Shown: in pieces, positions 1 to 9,487 of the stretch | How positions within the stretch are numbered: the first letter of the stretch is position 1 | Layout: each line of letters begins with the position of its first letter | From: DATAOG01 sp963753685 | GTDB taxonomy: Bacteria > Pseudomonadota > Alphaproteobacteria > Geminicoccales > Geminicoccaceae | DNA: 64,000 bases | NCBI GenBank assembly: GCA_963753685.1 | Contig: CAVWDE010000022.1 | Coordinates: 62,001 to 126,000 of the forward strand | Direction of reading: 5' to 3' | Translations under genes and position numbers: made by a program | The notes under the pieces: model-generated | Told to the model about the DNA's origin: nothing | Database searches by the model: none | Seen by the model: the letters and a program-made list of their open reading frames with translations, nothing else

Positions 1-170
1 GGCTCGGACTCGCGGTCACGCTGCAGCCGGAGGCGGCGCTCACGCGCTTACCGCAGCCCGAGGCTTACGACCTGCTCGGCATCTCGCTGCCCCTTCTCCG
101 GCTCGATCCGCGGGCGCCGTCGGCCGGCGCCAAGATCCGGCTCGCGCTGGTCGCCGAGCGCCTCCCGTGA
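1..170 (+). CDS. hprK: HPr kinase/phosphorylase, C-terminal fragment
   Basis: Only the last 55 codons are in the window (frame starts at base 3, TGA at 168-170). The translated tail, with LLGISLPLLRLDP followed by SAGAKIRLALVAERLP, matches the C-terminal helix region of the short alphaproteobacterial HprK proteins; this is recognised from family memory, not a search. HprK phosphorylates or dephosphorylates HPr on a regulatory serine. The HPr gene 1.4 kb downstream keeps that serine, which supports the call. rapZ starts 10 bases after the stop, so this is probably the upstream member of an hprK-rapZ-EIIA-HPr operon. The ATP-binding P-loop lies outside the window and cannot be checked. Confidence 0.8.
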   Translation, partial: LGLAVTLQPEAALTRLPQPEAYDLLGISLPLLRLDPRAPSAGAKIRLALVAERLP

Positions 171-180
171 CCCGCCGCCC

Positions 181-1098
181 ATGAGCCGGATCGTGCTGGT
201 GACGGGCATGTCCGGCGCGGGCCGGACGTCCGCCCTGAAAGATCTCGAAGACCTCGGCTTTGAGGCGGTCGACAACCTGCCGGCGACCTTGCTCGGCGGT
301 CTGGTCCGCCCAGGCCAGCGGGTCGAGCGCGACGTCGCGATCGGGATCGACTGCCGGACGCGCGCCTTCGATCCGCAGAAGCTCTGCCGCCAGCTCAACG
401 AGCGGGCCGGTGCCCGGAACTCGAACCTGCGTCTTTTGTTCCTCGACTGCGACGACGAGATCCTGAGGCGGCGGTTCACCGAGACCCGAAGGCGCCATCC
501 GCTCGGTCCGGACCGCCCGGTCACCGACGGCATCCAGCGCGAGCGGCAGCTGATGGCGCCGCTGCGCGACTGCGCCGATTTCGTGATCGACACCTCGCAG
601 CTGTCGCCGACCGGCCTGCGCCAGCTGATCGTCGGCCATTTCGGCAAGCCGGTCGCGGCTCAGCCGACCTTGTCGGTGATCTCCTTTGCCTACCGCAACG
701 GCCTGCCGCGCGAAGCGGATCTGGTGTTCGACGTCCGCTTCCTCGCCAACCCGCACTACGTCGACGAGCTGCGCCCCTTGACGGGCGCCGACCCGGCCGT
801 GCGCGCCTACGTCGAGGCCGATCCCGCGTTCCCGCTATTGATGGCACGGCTCGACGACCTGCTGATGCCGCTGCTGCCGCTCTATCAGAAGGAGGGCAAG
901 AGCTATCTCACCATTGCCTTCGGCTGCACGGGCGGCCGCCACCGCTCGGTGGTGGTCGCCGAGAGCTTTGCAGCGCATCTGCGCGCCGCTGGCCGCCTGG
1001 TGGCACTTCAGCACCGCGACACCCCGGAGGCCGACAGCGACGCGCTGCAGCCCGGCCGCGAGGCTGCGGCAGCGGTTCCCGAGGCCGATGCGTCCTGA
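181..1098 (+). CDS. rapZ: RapZ/YvcJ family nucleotide-binding protein
   Basis: 305 residues, the usual RapZ length. The N-terminal P-loop reads GMSGAGRT (residues 9-16), with arginine where many homologues have lysine, a variant I associate with alphaproteobacteria. It is followed by LEDLGFEAVDNLP. The C-terminal domain carries the hallmark GCTGGRHRSVVVAE. In enterobacteria RapZ is an RNase E adaptor that controls GlmS through small RNAs; in alphaproteobacteria the protein sits in the PTS regulatory cluster and its partners are less clear. The ATG start lies 10 bases after hprK, and the EIIA gene begins 31 bases downstream, consistent with one operon. Confidence 0.93.
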   Translation: MSRIVLVTGMSGAGRTSALKDLEDLGFEAVDNLPATLLGGLVRPGQRVERDVAIGIDCRTRAFDPQKLCRQLNERAGARNSNLRLLFLDCDDEILRRRFTETRRRHPLGPDRPVTDGIQRERQLMAPLRDCADFVIDTSQLSPTGLRQLIVGHFGKPVAAQPTLSVISFAYRNGLPREADLVFDVRFLANPHYVDELRPLTGADPAVRAYVEADPAFPLLMARLDDLLMPLLPLYQKEGKSYLTIAFGCTGGRHRSVVVAESFAAHLRAAGRLVALQHRDTPEADSDALQPGREAAAAVPEADAS

Positions 1099-1129
1099 TC
1101 CCGACCCCCTGCCCAGGAGCGAATAGTCC

Positions 1130-1549
1130 ATGATCGGCCTGGTCTTGGTCACTCACGGTCGGCTCGCCGAAGAGTTCATCGCCGCGACCGAGCACGTAGT
1201 CGGCAGTCAGCCCAATGTGCGCGCGATCTCGATCGGCCCCGACGACGACATCGAGCAGCGCCGCCGGGACATCCTGGCCGCGGTCGAGGCGGTCGACGAC
1301 GGCGCCGGCGTGATCCTGCTCACCGACATGTTCGGCGGCACCCCCTCGAATCTGGCGATCTCGATCATGGACAAGGGCAAGATCGAGGTCATTGCCGGGG
1401 TCAATCTGCCGATGCTGATCAAGCTCGCGAGCGTGCGCGAGGGCGAGTCCCTGGAGACCGCGGTCACCAGCGCCCAGGAGGCCGGGCGCAAATACATCAA
1501 CGTCGCCAGCACCCTGCTCAAGGTCGGCAAAGGCCCCGGGCGCAAATGA
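1130..1549 (+). CDS. PTS mannose-family EIIA component
   Basis: 139 residues beginning MIGLVLVTHG; His9 in the VTHG motif is the expected phosphorylation site of the mannose-type EIIA fold, and LLTDMFGGTPSNLA is the conserved loop near the active site. No EIIB, EIIC or EIID permease gene lies nearby, so the protein probably serves the regulatory alphaproteobacterial phosphorelay (EI, HPr, EIIA) rather than sugar uptake. The stop codon overlaps the start of the HPr gene (ATGA at 1546-1549), indicating translational coupling. Its direct regulatory target cannot be read from the sequence. Confidence 0.9.
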   Translation: MIGLVLVTHGRLAEEFIAATEHVVGSQPNVRAISIGPDDDIEQRRRDILAAVEAVDDGAGVILLTDMFGGTPSNLAISIMDKGKIEVIAGVNLPMLIKLASVREGESLETAVTSAQEAGRKYINVASTLLKVGKGPGRK

Positions 1550-1866
1550 GCCGGCCGCCCGCAAGGCCCGATCCGGCCGGCGGGGCGGCGCCGGACGGGG
1601 TCCTCTGGCGCCGGGTGACGATCGTCAATCGCCGCGGCCTGCACGCCCGGGCGGCGGCGCGCTTTGTCAAGGTCGCCGAGCAGTTCGCGGCCGAGATCGC
1701 GGTCGCCAAGGATGATCTGACGGTCGGCGGCACGTCGATCCTCGGCCTGATGATGCTGGCCGCGGCCGCCGGCTCGATCCTGGAACTGCGCGCCCGTGGG
1801 CGCGAGGCGGAGCCCGCACTCGAGGCGCTCGCGGCCCTGGTCGCCCGCGGCTTCGACGAGGACTGA
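1546..1866 (+). CDS. HPr family phosphocarrier protein
   Basis: 106 residues. The HPr domain starts near residue 22; NRRGLHARAA holds the phospho-acceptor His33, and GGTSILGLMMLAA holds Ser64 in the position of the HprK-controlled regulatory serine. Having both sites next to hprK supports HprK-dependent control. About 20 proline- and alanine-rich residues precede the domain and are not part of the canonical fold. The start is set by the ATGA overlap with the EIIA stop; no later ATG precedes the domain. A short CACCC/GGGTG inverted repeat (1873-1887) lies between this gene and the convergent cytochrome gene but has no T-run. Confidence 0.92.
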   Translation: MSRPPARPDPAGGAAPDGVLWRRVTIVNRRGLHARAAARFVKVAEQFAAEIAVAKDDLTVGGTSILGLMMLAAAAGSILELRARGREAEPALEALAALVARGFDED

Positions 1867-1898
1867 CCCCCCACCCTGGCTGGGTGACCTCCCAACCG

Positions 1899-2513
1899 TC
1901 AGCTTGACGGACAGACGGCGCCGGTCTCGATCCAGGCCTTGATCAGCTCACCGAAGCGCGCCTGGGTCCCGGGCACCGGCGTTCGGCCGGCGTCCGGATG
2001 CCAGCCCCAGCCGACCAGCGAATCGGTTGCCATGTGCTCGTGGATCTGGGCCAGCGAGCGGCCGCCGTTGCGCTCCGGGTCTTTGATCTGGGCGCAGACC
2101 TCGGCGGGCGACTTGCCGTACCAGGCCATCTCGATCGGCGCGAGTCGCCACTCCGGATGGCCGGGCACGTGCGCCCGGTCGTTGTTCTGGGCCTGGTGGC
2201 AGGTGTTGCAATGCAACCCGGCGGCGCCGAAGTCGGCATCGCCGCGCACCACCGCTGGCACGTGCAGGTGGCTGTCATCGCCCTGGCGCGGGCGATTGCC
2301 CGCCGGGTGGCAGTTGACGCAGCGGGGATTGAGAATGACCTTCTCGGCCTCGGTGAACAGGGCGCGCGATCGTTCCGCCTGGTCCGCGATGCCGTCGAAG
2401 GCGCTGGCCGGCTTCAGATCCTCCGCCTCGGCGCCGCCGGTCGAGGTGCCCGGCAGAGCCGCGGCCAGCCCGGCCAGGATCCCAGCGGCTCCGAGGATCG
2501 TCCATCTCTGCAT
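1899..2513 (-). CDS. Exported dihaem cytochrome c of the hydroxylase operon
   Basis: 204 residues from the ATG at 2513, chosen because it begins a Sec signal peptide (MQRWTILGAAG, about 28 residues) and has GGAG upstream; an upstream in-frame start would add an implausible leader. Two haem c sites are present, CVNCH (65-69) and CNTCH (102-106). The gene follows iorA and iorB on the same strand, 124 bases downstream of iorB. Molybdenum hydroxylases of the isoquinoline/nicotinate type often pass electrons to such a periplasmic cytochrome, so it is probably the electron exit for the IorAB enzyme. Acceptor and redox properties are not visible. Confidence 0.85.
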   Translation of the reverse strand: MQRWTILGAAGILAGLAAALPGTSTGGAEAEDLKPASAFDGIADQAERSRALFTEAEKVILNPRCVNCHPAGNRPRQGDDSHLHVPAVVRGDADFGAAGLHCNTCHQAQNNDRAHVPGHPEWRLAPIEMAWYGKSPAEVCAQIKDPERNGGRSLAQIHEHMATDSLVGWGWHPDAGRTPVPGTQARFGELIKAWIETGAVCPSS

Positions 2514-2637
2514 GATAGGGCTCCAGTTCGCGTGCCGTTGAGTGCGGCCCGCGGTCTCGGCTCTTGCAAGAGCGCCCGGTTCGGTTCGAGGGAGCATCGG
2601 ATCGGGGCCGCCCGCGCGACCGGCGGCCCCGCTCCGG

Positions 2638-4836
2638 TCAGGCAGTGCCGAACTCGTGGCGGTTGAACGGCAGCACCCGCACCCGCTTGCCGGTCGCCGC
2701 GAACACCGCGTTCGCGAGCGCCGGCCCGACCGGCGGCACGCCCGGCTCGCCGACCCCGGTCGGCAATTCGGTCGACGGCACGATATGGACCTCGACCTTG
2801 GGCATCTCGGCGATCGTCAGCATCTGATAGCGGTCGAAGTTGGTCTCCTGGACCTGGCCGCCCTCGAGCGTGACCGCGCTCTTGAGGATCGCGCCGAGGC
2901 CGAAGCCGATGCCGCCCTCCATCTGCGCCTTGACGATGTCGGGGTTGACGGCGATGCCGCAGTCGACCGCGCACACCACGCGCTCGACCTTGATGCCGCC
3001 GTCATCCTTGAGCGAGACCTCGGCGACCTGGGCGACGTAGGTCTTGAACGCCTCGTGCACCGCGATCCCGCGGAACCGGCCTTCGGGCAGCGGCGTCCCC
3101 CAACCCGCCTTCTCGGCGACCAGGTTCAAAACCCCGAGATGGCGCGGATGGTCCTTGAGCAGCTCGCGCCGGAACTCGACCGGGTCGCGCCCGGCCGCGT
3201 CCGCCAGCTCGTCCATGAACACCTCGGTCGAGTAGGCGGTATGGGTCGAGCCGACCGAGCGCCACCAGAGCACCGGCACCTTGGATTGCGCGGTCACGAG
3301 GTCGACCAGGATGTTGGGCACCGCGTAAGGCAGGGTGGCGGCACCCTCGACCGAAGTCGGATCGACGCTGTCCTTGACCATCATCGCCTCGAACGGCGTG
3401 CCGGCCATGATCGACTGGCCGACAATTCGCTGCTGCCAGGCGACCAGCTTGCCGTCGGCATCGAGGCCAGCCGACAGCTTGTGGTAGTACATCGGCCGAT
3501 AGCGGCCGCCCGCCATGTCGTCCTCGCGGGTCCACTGCACCTTGATCGGGGCCTTGGCCCCGGTCGCCTTGAGGACGCTCACGACCTCGACGATCACGTC
3601 CGCATCGGCGACCGCCCGCCGGCCGAAGAAGCCACCCGGCGTCATCACGTGCATGTTCACCTTGGACGGGTCGATGCCCATGATCTTGGCGGCCACCCCC
3701 TGATAGAGGTCCGGCATCTGCAGGCCGCCCCAGAGGTCGAGCGTCTCGCCATCGAAGCTCGCGATCGCATCGAGCGGCTCCATCGCGGCGTGCGCGAGAT
3801 AGGGGAACTCGAACTCGGCCTCGATCACCTTGGCCGCCCCGGCGAGCGCGCCCTTGGCATCGCCCTGGTTGCGCGCGACCGCGGCATCGCCCTTTGCCAG
3901 CCGCTTGTAGTCGGCCATCATCTCGGCCGTGCCGCGGGTCTCGGCGCCGCTCTGATCCCACTCGACGGTCAGAAGGTCGCGGCCCTTGAGCGCCGACCAG
4001 GTGTCCTTGGCCACGACCGCGATCCCGCGCGGCGTCTCGACCACGTCGACCACGCCCTTGACGTGCCGGGTCGCGGCGTCGTCGAAGGATTTCGCCTTGG
4101 CGCCGAACAAGGGCGGGCGCGCCAAGACGGCGGTCAGCATGCCGGGCAGCCGCAGGTCGATCGGGAAGCGCTGGCGACCCGTGGTCTTGGCGACCGCATC
4201 GAGCTTGTGCAGCTCGGGGTTGCCGATATAGACCCAGTCGGCCGGGTCCTTGAGCTTGACCTCCTGCGGCGGGCTCACCCGTGCTGCCCGGTCGGCGAGC
4301 TCGCCGAAGCCCGCGGAATGGCCCGCGGCATGGCTCACGACGCCCTTCGTGATCCAGATCTCGCCCGCAGGCACGCCCCAGGCCTCGGCCGCCGCCTGGA
4401 CCAGCATGGCGCGCGCCAGAGCACCCGCGCGCCGGTACCGCTCCCAGGAGCTGGGCGTGCTCGACGAGCCGCCGGTGAGCTGGAACTTGCCGCCCAACAT
4501 CAAGTTGCCATAGAGCTTGGGGTTGCCAGCAGCCCCCTCGACCGCAAGCTTCGACCAGTCGGCGTCGAGCTCCTCGGCGACCAGCGTCGCGAGCGCGCTA
4601 TAGATCCCCTGCCCGCCGTCCATGTGCGCCGAGAGCACGGTCACCGTGCCGTCGGGGGCGATCTTCAGATAGGCGTTGATCGGGTTGATGGTTTCGGCAT
4701 CCGCCGCCTCGGCGGCTCGCGCCGCGGGCCCGAGCGGGATGTGGAAGCCGATCGTGAGCCCGGCGCCGGCCGCGGCCGCGCCGAGAAGGAACTGCCGCCG
4801 GCTGGCCCGCGGCTGGTCATGCCTGATCGCGAGCAT
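2638..4836 (-). CDS. iorB: Molybdopterin-binding hydroxylase subunit, isoquinoline 1-oxidoreductase beta type
   Basis: 732 residues. It opens with a twin-arginine signal (SRRQFLLGAAAAGAG), so the folded, cofactor-loaded enzyme is probably exported by Tat. The rest is the long molybdopterin-binding architecture of the IorB branch of the xanthine dehydrogenase superfamily, which carries no FAD domain. The C-terminal GVGEPGVPPVGPALANA contains the conserved catalytic glutamate of the family. It follows iorA by 3 bases. The substrate cannot be assigned: homologues oxidise N-heterocycles, nicotinate or aldehydes. The adjacent dihaem cytochrome suggests direct respiratory electron transfer rather than NAD reduction. 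Confidence 0.88.
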   Translation of the reverse strand: MLAIRHDQPRASRRQFLLGAAAAGAGLTIGFHIPLGPAARAAEAADAETINPINAYLKIAPDGTVTVLSAHMDGGQGIYSALATLVAEELDADWSKLAVEGAAGNPKLYGNLMLGGKFQLTGGSSSTPSSWERYRRAGALARAMLVQAAAEAWGVPAGEIWITKGVVSHAAGHSAGFGELADRAARVSPPQEVKLKDPADWVYIGNPELHKLDAVAKTTGRQRFPIDLRLPGMLTAVLARPPLFGAKAKSFDDAATRHVKGVVDVVETPRGIAVVAKDTWSALKGRDLLTVEWDQSGAETRGTAEMMADYKRLAKGDAAVARNQGDAKGALAGAAKVIEAEFEFPYLAHAAMEPLDAIASFDGETLDLWGGLQMPDLYQGVAAKIMGIDPSKVNMHVMTPGGFFGRRAVADADVIVEVVSVLKATGAKAPIKVQWTREDDMAGGRYRPMYYHKLSAGLDADGKLVAWQQRIVGQSIMAGTPFEAMMVKDSVDPTSVEGAATLPYAVPNILVDLVTAQSKVPVLWWRSVGSTHTAYSTEVFMDELADAAGRDPVEFRRELLKDHPRHLGVLNLVAEKAGWGTPLPEGRFRGIAVHEAFKTYVAQVAEVSLKDDGGIKVERVVCAVDCGIAVNPDIVKAQMEGGIGFGLGAILKSAVTLEGGQVQETNFDRYQMLTIAEMPKVEVHIVPSTELPTGVGEPGVPPVGPALANAVFAATGKRVRVLPFNRHEFGTA

Positions 4837-4839
4837 GGC

Positions 4840-5295
4840 TCAGACCTCCATCAGCCGGGCCGCCTCGTGCACGGCAGCCCGGATCCGGTGGTAGGTGGCG
4901 CAGCGACAGATGTTGCCCGCGAGGCCCTGGTCGATGTCGGCGTCCGAGGGCTTCTCGATCTCGCCCAGAAGGGCGATCGTGGTCATGATCTGGCCCGACT
5001 GGCAGTAGCCGCACTGGGGCACGTCGAGCTGCTGCCAGGCGGTCTGGACCGCGTCGGCGGTCCTGCCCGAGACGCCCTCGATCGTCGTGATCTCGCTGCC
5101 CTCGTAGTCGGCCGCGCGCGCGATGCAGGAGCGCATCGCCATGCCGTCCACGTGCACGGTGCAGGCGCCGCACTGGGCGATGCCGCAGCCGTATTTGGTG
5201 CCGGTCAGGCCGAGCACATCGCGCAGCACCCAGAGCAGCGGCGTGTCCGGCTCGACCTCGACCTCGTGGGATTGACCGTTGACCTTGAGCTTCAT
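4840..5295 (-). CDS. iorA: [2Fe-2S] hydroxylase subunit, isoquinoline 1-oxidoreductase alpha type
   Basis: 151 residues, typical of the small iron-sulfur subunit of molybdenum hydroxylases. The N-terminal plant-ferredoxin-type cluster motif CGIAQCGAC (residues 37-45) and the C-terminal motif CGYCQSG...CRC for the second [2Fe-2S] cluster are both complete. No export signal is visible, so it would be carried through Tat with its partner. First gene of a three-gene minus-strand operon (iorA, iorB, cytochrome c). The 276-base gap to ahcY on the other strand shows no clear riboswitch or operator. Confidence 0.92.
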   Translation of the reverse strand: MKLKVNGQSHEVEVEPDTPLLWVLRDVLGLTGTKYGCGIAQCGACTVHVDGMAMRSCIARAADYEGSEITTIEGVSGRTADAVQTAWQQLDVPQCGYCQSGQIMTTIALLGEIEKPSDADIDQGLAGNICRCATYHRIRAAVHEAARLMEV

Positions 5296-5571
5296 GCCGA
5301 CCCCGCCCTTCGGTTGATGATGATGGCGTTCGCCCTATTGCGATTTAGAGTGAGAATAATGCGCATCCGCCCGCCGGCGAGAGTAGCAAGCCCGATGCCA
5401 ACCGGAATCTGGCGCCGATGACGCCCGACCCGGCGCCGGCCCGCTTGCCGGCTGCGGCGGCTTGTGGTTAAAGGCGGGCCGCATCGAGGGGCAGCCTTCG
5501 CCGTTGGCGTGCATCTGCGGTTTACCTTTCTCGGTGCATATGAGTTTCCCTCCGGACGCAAAAGAGCCGCA

Positions 5572-6867
<1,296 letters not shown>

Positions 6868-6883
6868 GAATGACCGTCTGCCG

Positions 6884-7351
6884 GTGACGACGCGGGCCGA
6901 GATCCAGCTTGCGGATCTCGACGCGACCCATGCGCTCGGCCGGCGCCTCGCGGGGCTGCTCGAGGGCGGCGACGTGGTGGCGCTCAGCGGCCCGCTCGGG
7001 GCCGGCAAGACCGAGCTCGCGCGCGCCCTGATCCGCGCCCGCGCCGGGGCGCCGATCGAGGTGCCGAGCCCGACCTTCACCCTGATCCAGGACTACCCGC
7101 TCGGCGGTCTCGTGATCCGACACATCGACCTCTACCGCGTCGAAGATCCTTCCGAGCTGGTCGAGCTCGGACTGGACACGCCTGAACCGGACGAGGTCTG
7201 GCTGATGGAGTGGCCCGAGCGCGCCCTCGCTCTGCTGCCGGCGGCCCGGCTCGAACTCGAGCCTGGCGCAGGGCCCCGCCCCCGATGCCCGGATCGCCCG
7301 CCTGCGTGCCGGACCGGGCTGGGCGGCACGGCTGGTGACGCTCTGCGATGA
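6884..7351 (+). CDS. tsaE: tRNA t6A modification ATPase TsaE, apparent C-terminal frameshift
   Basis: TsaE is the ATPase of the TsaBDE complex that makes t6A37 in tRNA. The P-loop GPLGAGKTELARALI, switch region PSPTFTLIQDY and IDLYR...LGLDTPEPDEVWLMEWPER are complete. The start is uncertain: GTG 6884 is preferred, an alternative in-frame start at 6830 would overlap ahcY. After RLELE the open frame ends in a proline/arginine-rich tail unlike the family. Deleting one base near 7262 gives LAQGPAPDARIARLRAGPGW then a stop at 7359-7361, a typical TsaE C-terminus. The gene is normally essential, so a sequence error or a very recent mutation is likely. amgK overlaps the annotated stop (ATGA). Confidence 0.85.
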   Translation: MTTRAEIQLADLDATHALGRRLAGLLEGGDVVALSGPLGAGKTELARALIRARAGAPIEVPSPTFTLIQDYPLGGLVIRHIDLYRVEDPSELVELGLDTPEPDEVWLMEWPERALALLPAARLELEPGAGPRPRCPDRPPACRTGLGGTAGDALR

Positions 7352-8310
7352 CCGTGCGTGAGGAGGCGATCTCGCGCTTTCTTGCCGGGCATGGCTTTTG
7401 CGGTGCCGGGCGACTGCCGCTCGCCGGCGATGCCTCGGTCCGCCGCTACCAGCGGCTGATTGGCGGCCCCCGTCCGGCCGTGCTGATGGACGCCCCGCCC
7501 GCTGCGCTCGACGTCCGCCCGTTCCTCGAGGTTGCGCGGTGGCTGCGACGACAGGGGCTGAGCGCGCCCGAGGTGCTCGCCGCCGACCCCGAGGCGGGCC
7601 TCGTTCTGCTGGAAGATCTGGGCGACGACCTGTTCAGCCGGGTGGTCTCGAACCCCGGCCTCGAGCCCTTGCTCTACGAGACCGCGGTCGATCTGCTCGC
7701 CACGCTCCATCGGACGCCGCTCGATCTGGCCCTGCCCCCCTACGACGACGCCTGGCTGATCCGGGAGGCAGCACTGCTGGTCGAGTGGTACGCCCCCGAC
7801 CTGGGTGCGGTCGCCGCCGCCGACTACCATGCGATCTGGCGGGTCCTGCTGCCGGCCGCCCGGGTCGGCGCCGACGGCTTCGTCTACGTCGACTACCACG
7901 CCCAAAACCTGCTCTGGCTATCGGCGCGCGCAGGCCTCGCCCGGATCGGCCTGCTCGACTTTCAGGACGCTCGCCTGGGGCCGCCCGCTTATGATCTCGT
8001 ATCGCTCCTGGAGGATGCCCGTCGCGATGTCGCCCCCGGGCTCGCCGGCGCGATGGTCGAGCGCTACCTGGCCGCCCGACCGGAGCTGGATGCGGATGCG
8101 TTTCGCGCCGCCTATGCCCTGCTCGGCGCCCAGCGCAATGCCAAAATCCTGGGCCTCTTCTCGCGCCTCGCCAGGCGCGATGGCAAACCCCGGTACCTCG
8201 ACCTCTTGCCACGGGTACGCGCCCATCTCGGCCAGGACCTTCGCCATCCCCTGCTGGCACCGCTTCGTCGCTGGTGCGCAAGGCATCTGCAGCTTGGCCC
8301 GGCACTCTGA
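7348..8310 (+). CDS. amgK: Aminoglycoside-phosphotransferase-fold kinase, probable anomeric MurNAc/GlcNAc kinase
   Basis: 320 residues with the APH kinase fold: N-terminal lobe with LVLLEDLGDDLF, catalytic loop YVDYHAQNLLWL (Asp182) and metal-binding LLDFQDA (Asp204). In alphaproteobacteria the phosphotransferase between tsaE and addB is AmgK, which phosphorylates MurNAc and GlcNAc at C1 during peptidoglycan recycling; that assignment rests on position and motifs. The partner nucleotidyltransferase murU, normally next, is absent and an inverted mscS occupies its place. The start overlaps the tsaE stop, indicating coupling. Confidence 0.8.
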   Translation: MTVREEAISRFLAGHGFCGAGRLPLAGDASVRRYQRLIGGPRPAVLMDAPPAALDVRPFLEVARWLRRQGLSAPEVLAADPEAGLVLLEDLGDDLFSRVVSNPGLEPLLYETAVDLLATLHRTPLDLALPPYDDAWLIREAALLVEWYAPDLGAVAAADYHAIWRVLLPAARVGADGFVYVDYHAQNLLWLSARAGLARIGLLDFQDARLGPPAYDLVSLLEDARRDVAPGLAGAMVERYLAARPELDADAFRAAYALLGAQRNAKILGLFSRLARRDGKPRYLDLLPRVRAHLGQDLRHPLLAPLRRWCARHLQLGPAL

Positions 8311-8311
8311 T

Positions 8312-9418
8312 TCAAGCCGATTTTGCGCCCACCGGCCGCAGAGCAGGTGCCCGGATCTCGGCCCGGGTCTTCGGCAAGTGCTCCGGATAGCGCTCCTGAA
8401 GAAAGGCGATCAGCCGCTCGCGTACGTGACAGCGCAGGTCCCAGGCGCGGCCGGAATCGGGCGCGCTCATCAGCGCCCGCAGTTCGACCGTGCGCTCGGT
8501 CGCGTTCGTGACCTGCAGTCCCCAGGCCTTGCCGTCCCAGATGCCCGACGCCTTCAGGATGCGCAGCAGCTCCTGGCGGACCTCGTCGACCCGGACCGTG
8601 TAGTCGGCATAGACCATCACCGTGCCCAGGAGGTCGGTGGTCCGCCGCGTCCAGTTCTGGAACGGCTGCTCGATGAAGTACGACAGCGGCACCACCAGCC
8701 GGCGCAGGTCCCAGATGCGGACCACCACGTAGGTGGTCCCGATCTCCTCGATCCAGCCCCACTCGTTCTCGACGATCACGACGTCCTCGATGCGGATCGG
8801 CTGGGTGAGCGCGATCTGGATGCCGGCGATCAGGTTGGAGAGCGCCGGCCGGGCGGCGATGCCGGCGACCAGGCCCGCGATCCCGGCAGAGGCGAACAGG
8901 CTGACGCCGAGCTGGCGGACGCTCGGAAAGGACATCAGCATGACGCCGAGCGTGACCAGCGCGACGACGCCGATCGCGATCCGCCGGAACACCTGGATCT
9001 GGGTGCGGACCCGGCGCGCCTCCAGCTTGTCGGCGACATCACCGCCGAAGCGGACTTCGAGCACTTCGGCCGCGACCTCGACGCAGCGGACGATCAGCCA
9101 GCCGATCGCGCCCGTAAGCCCAACGTCGAGACCTTGCGAGAGCACGGTCACGACCGCCTGCGGCAGTGGCAGGATGGGCAGCACCAGAAGGAGCGCCAGC
9201 AGCGGGAAGAAGAGCCGGCCAGGGCTCCGCAGGCGGCGCGCAATCGCATCGTCGGCGACGCTGTGCGTGCGGGCGGCGACCCGTCTGATCGCCGAGAAGA
9301 CGAGGGAGTTGGCCACCAGGCCGGCGAGGATCGCGGCGACCGCGACGCCGCAGAGCCACGTCTGCCAATCCCCAAGGAAGCGTAGCCAGCTCGGCCAGCG
9401 ATCGATCAACTGATCCAT
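8312..9418 (-). CDS. Mechanosensitive ion channel, MscS family
   Basis: 368 residues from the ATG at 9418 (MDQLIDRWPSW). About five hydrophobic segments span residues 20-220, followed by the MscS pore-lining and beta-domain signature: SLFASAGIAGLVAGIAARPA, then LSNLIAGIQIALTQPIRIED, then GWIEEIGTTYVVVRIWDLRR. The C-terminal alpha/beta domain ends near residue 350. It would gate solute release across the inner membrane during hypo-osmotic shock. It sits inverted between amgK and addB, and its stop lies 1 base from the amgK stop. The coding strand remains open far upstream of 9418, but that part is antisense to addB and is not credible. Confidence 0.9.
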   Translation of the reverse strand: MDQLIDRWPSWLRFLGDWQTWLCGVAVAAILAGLVANSLVFSAIRRVAARTHSVADDAIARRLRSPGRLFFPLLALLLVLPILPLPQAVVTVLSQGLDVGLTGAIGWLIVRCVEVAAEVLEVRFGGDVADKLEARRVRTQIQVFRRIAIGVVALVTLGVMLMSFPSVRQLGVSLFASAGIAGLVAGIAARPALSNLIAGIQIALTQPIRIEDVVIVENEWGWIEEIGTTYVVVRIWDLRRLVVPLSYFIEQPFQNWTRRTTDLLGTVMVYADYTVRVDEVRQELLRILKASGIWDGKAWGLQVTNATERTVELRALMSAPDSGRAWDLRCHVRERLIAFLQERYPEHLPKTRAEIRAPALRPVGAKSA

Positions 9419-9463
9419 GGTTATCCCCAACTGAACGCGAGATCGGAAGGCGACGCCAACTCG

Positions 9464-9487
9464 TACCACGGCGCTCCACTTGTGGTA
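9464..9487. promoter_or_regulatory. Inverted repeat TACCAC-N12-GTGGTA between mscS and addB
   Basis: Perfect 6-base arms (9464-9469 and 9482-9487) separated by 12 bases, in the 81-base divergent gap. The right arm lies 12 bases before the addB ATG and runs into TAGACT, a possible -10. The symmetry suits a dimeric repressor site or a 5' hairpin. No regulator is identified. Confidence 0.35.

Noticed and set aside
2542..5421. 959-codon open frame on the plus strand antisense to iorAB
   Set aside because: Composition-driven shadow frame rich in Arg, His, Asp and Leu with no domain; the minus-strand genes in the same interval have complete cofactor motifs.
5464..5571. Possible SAM or SAH riboswitch before ahcY
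   Set aside because: No conserved core of the SAH, SAM-II or related motifs could be matched by eye; a covariance search would decide.
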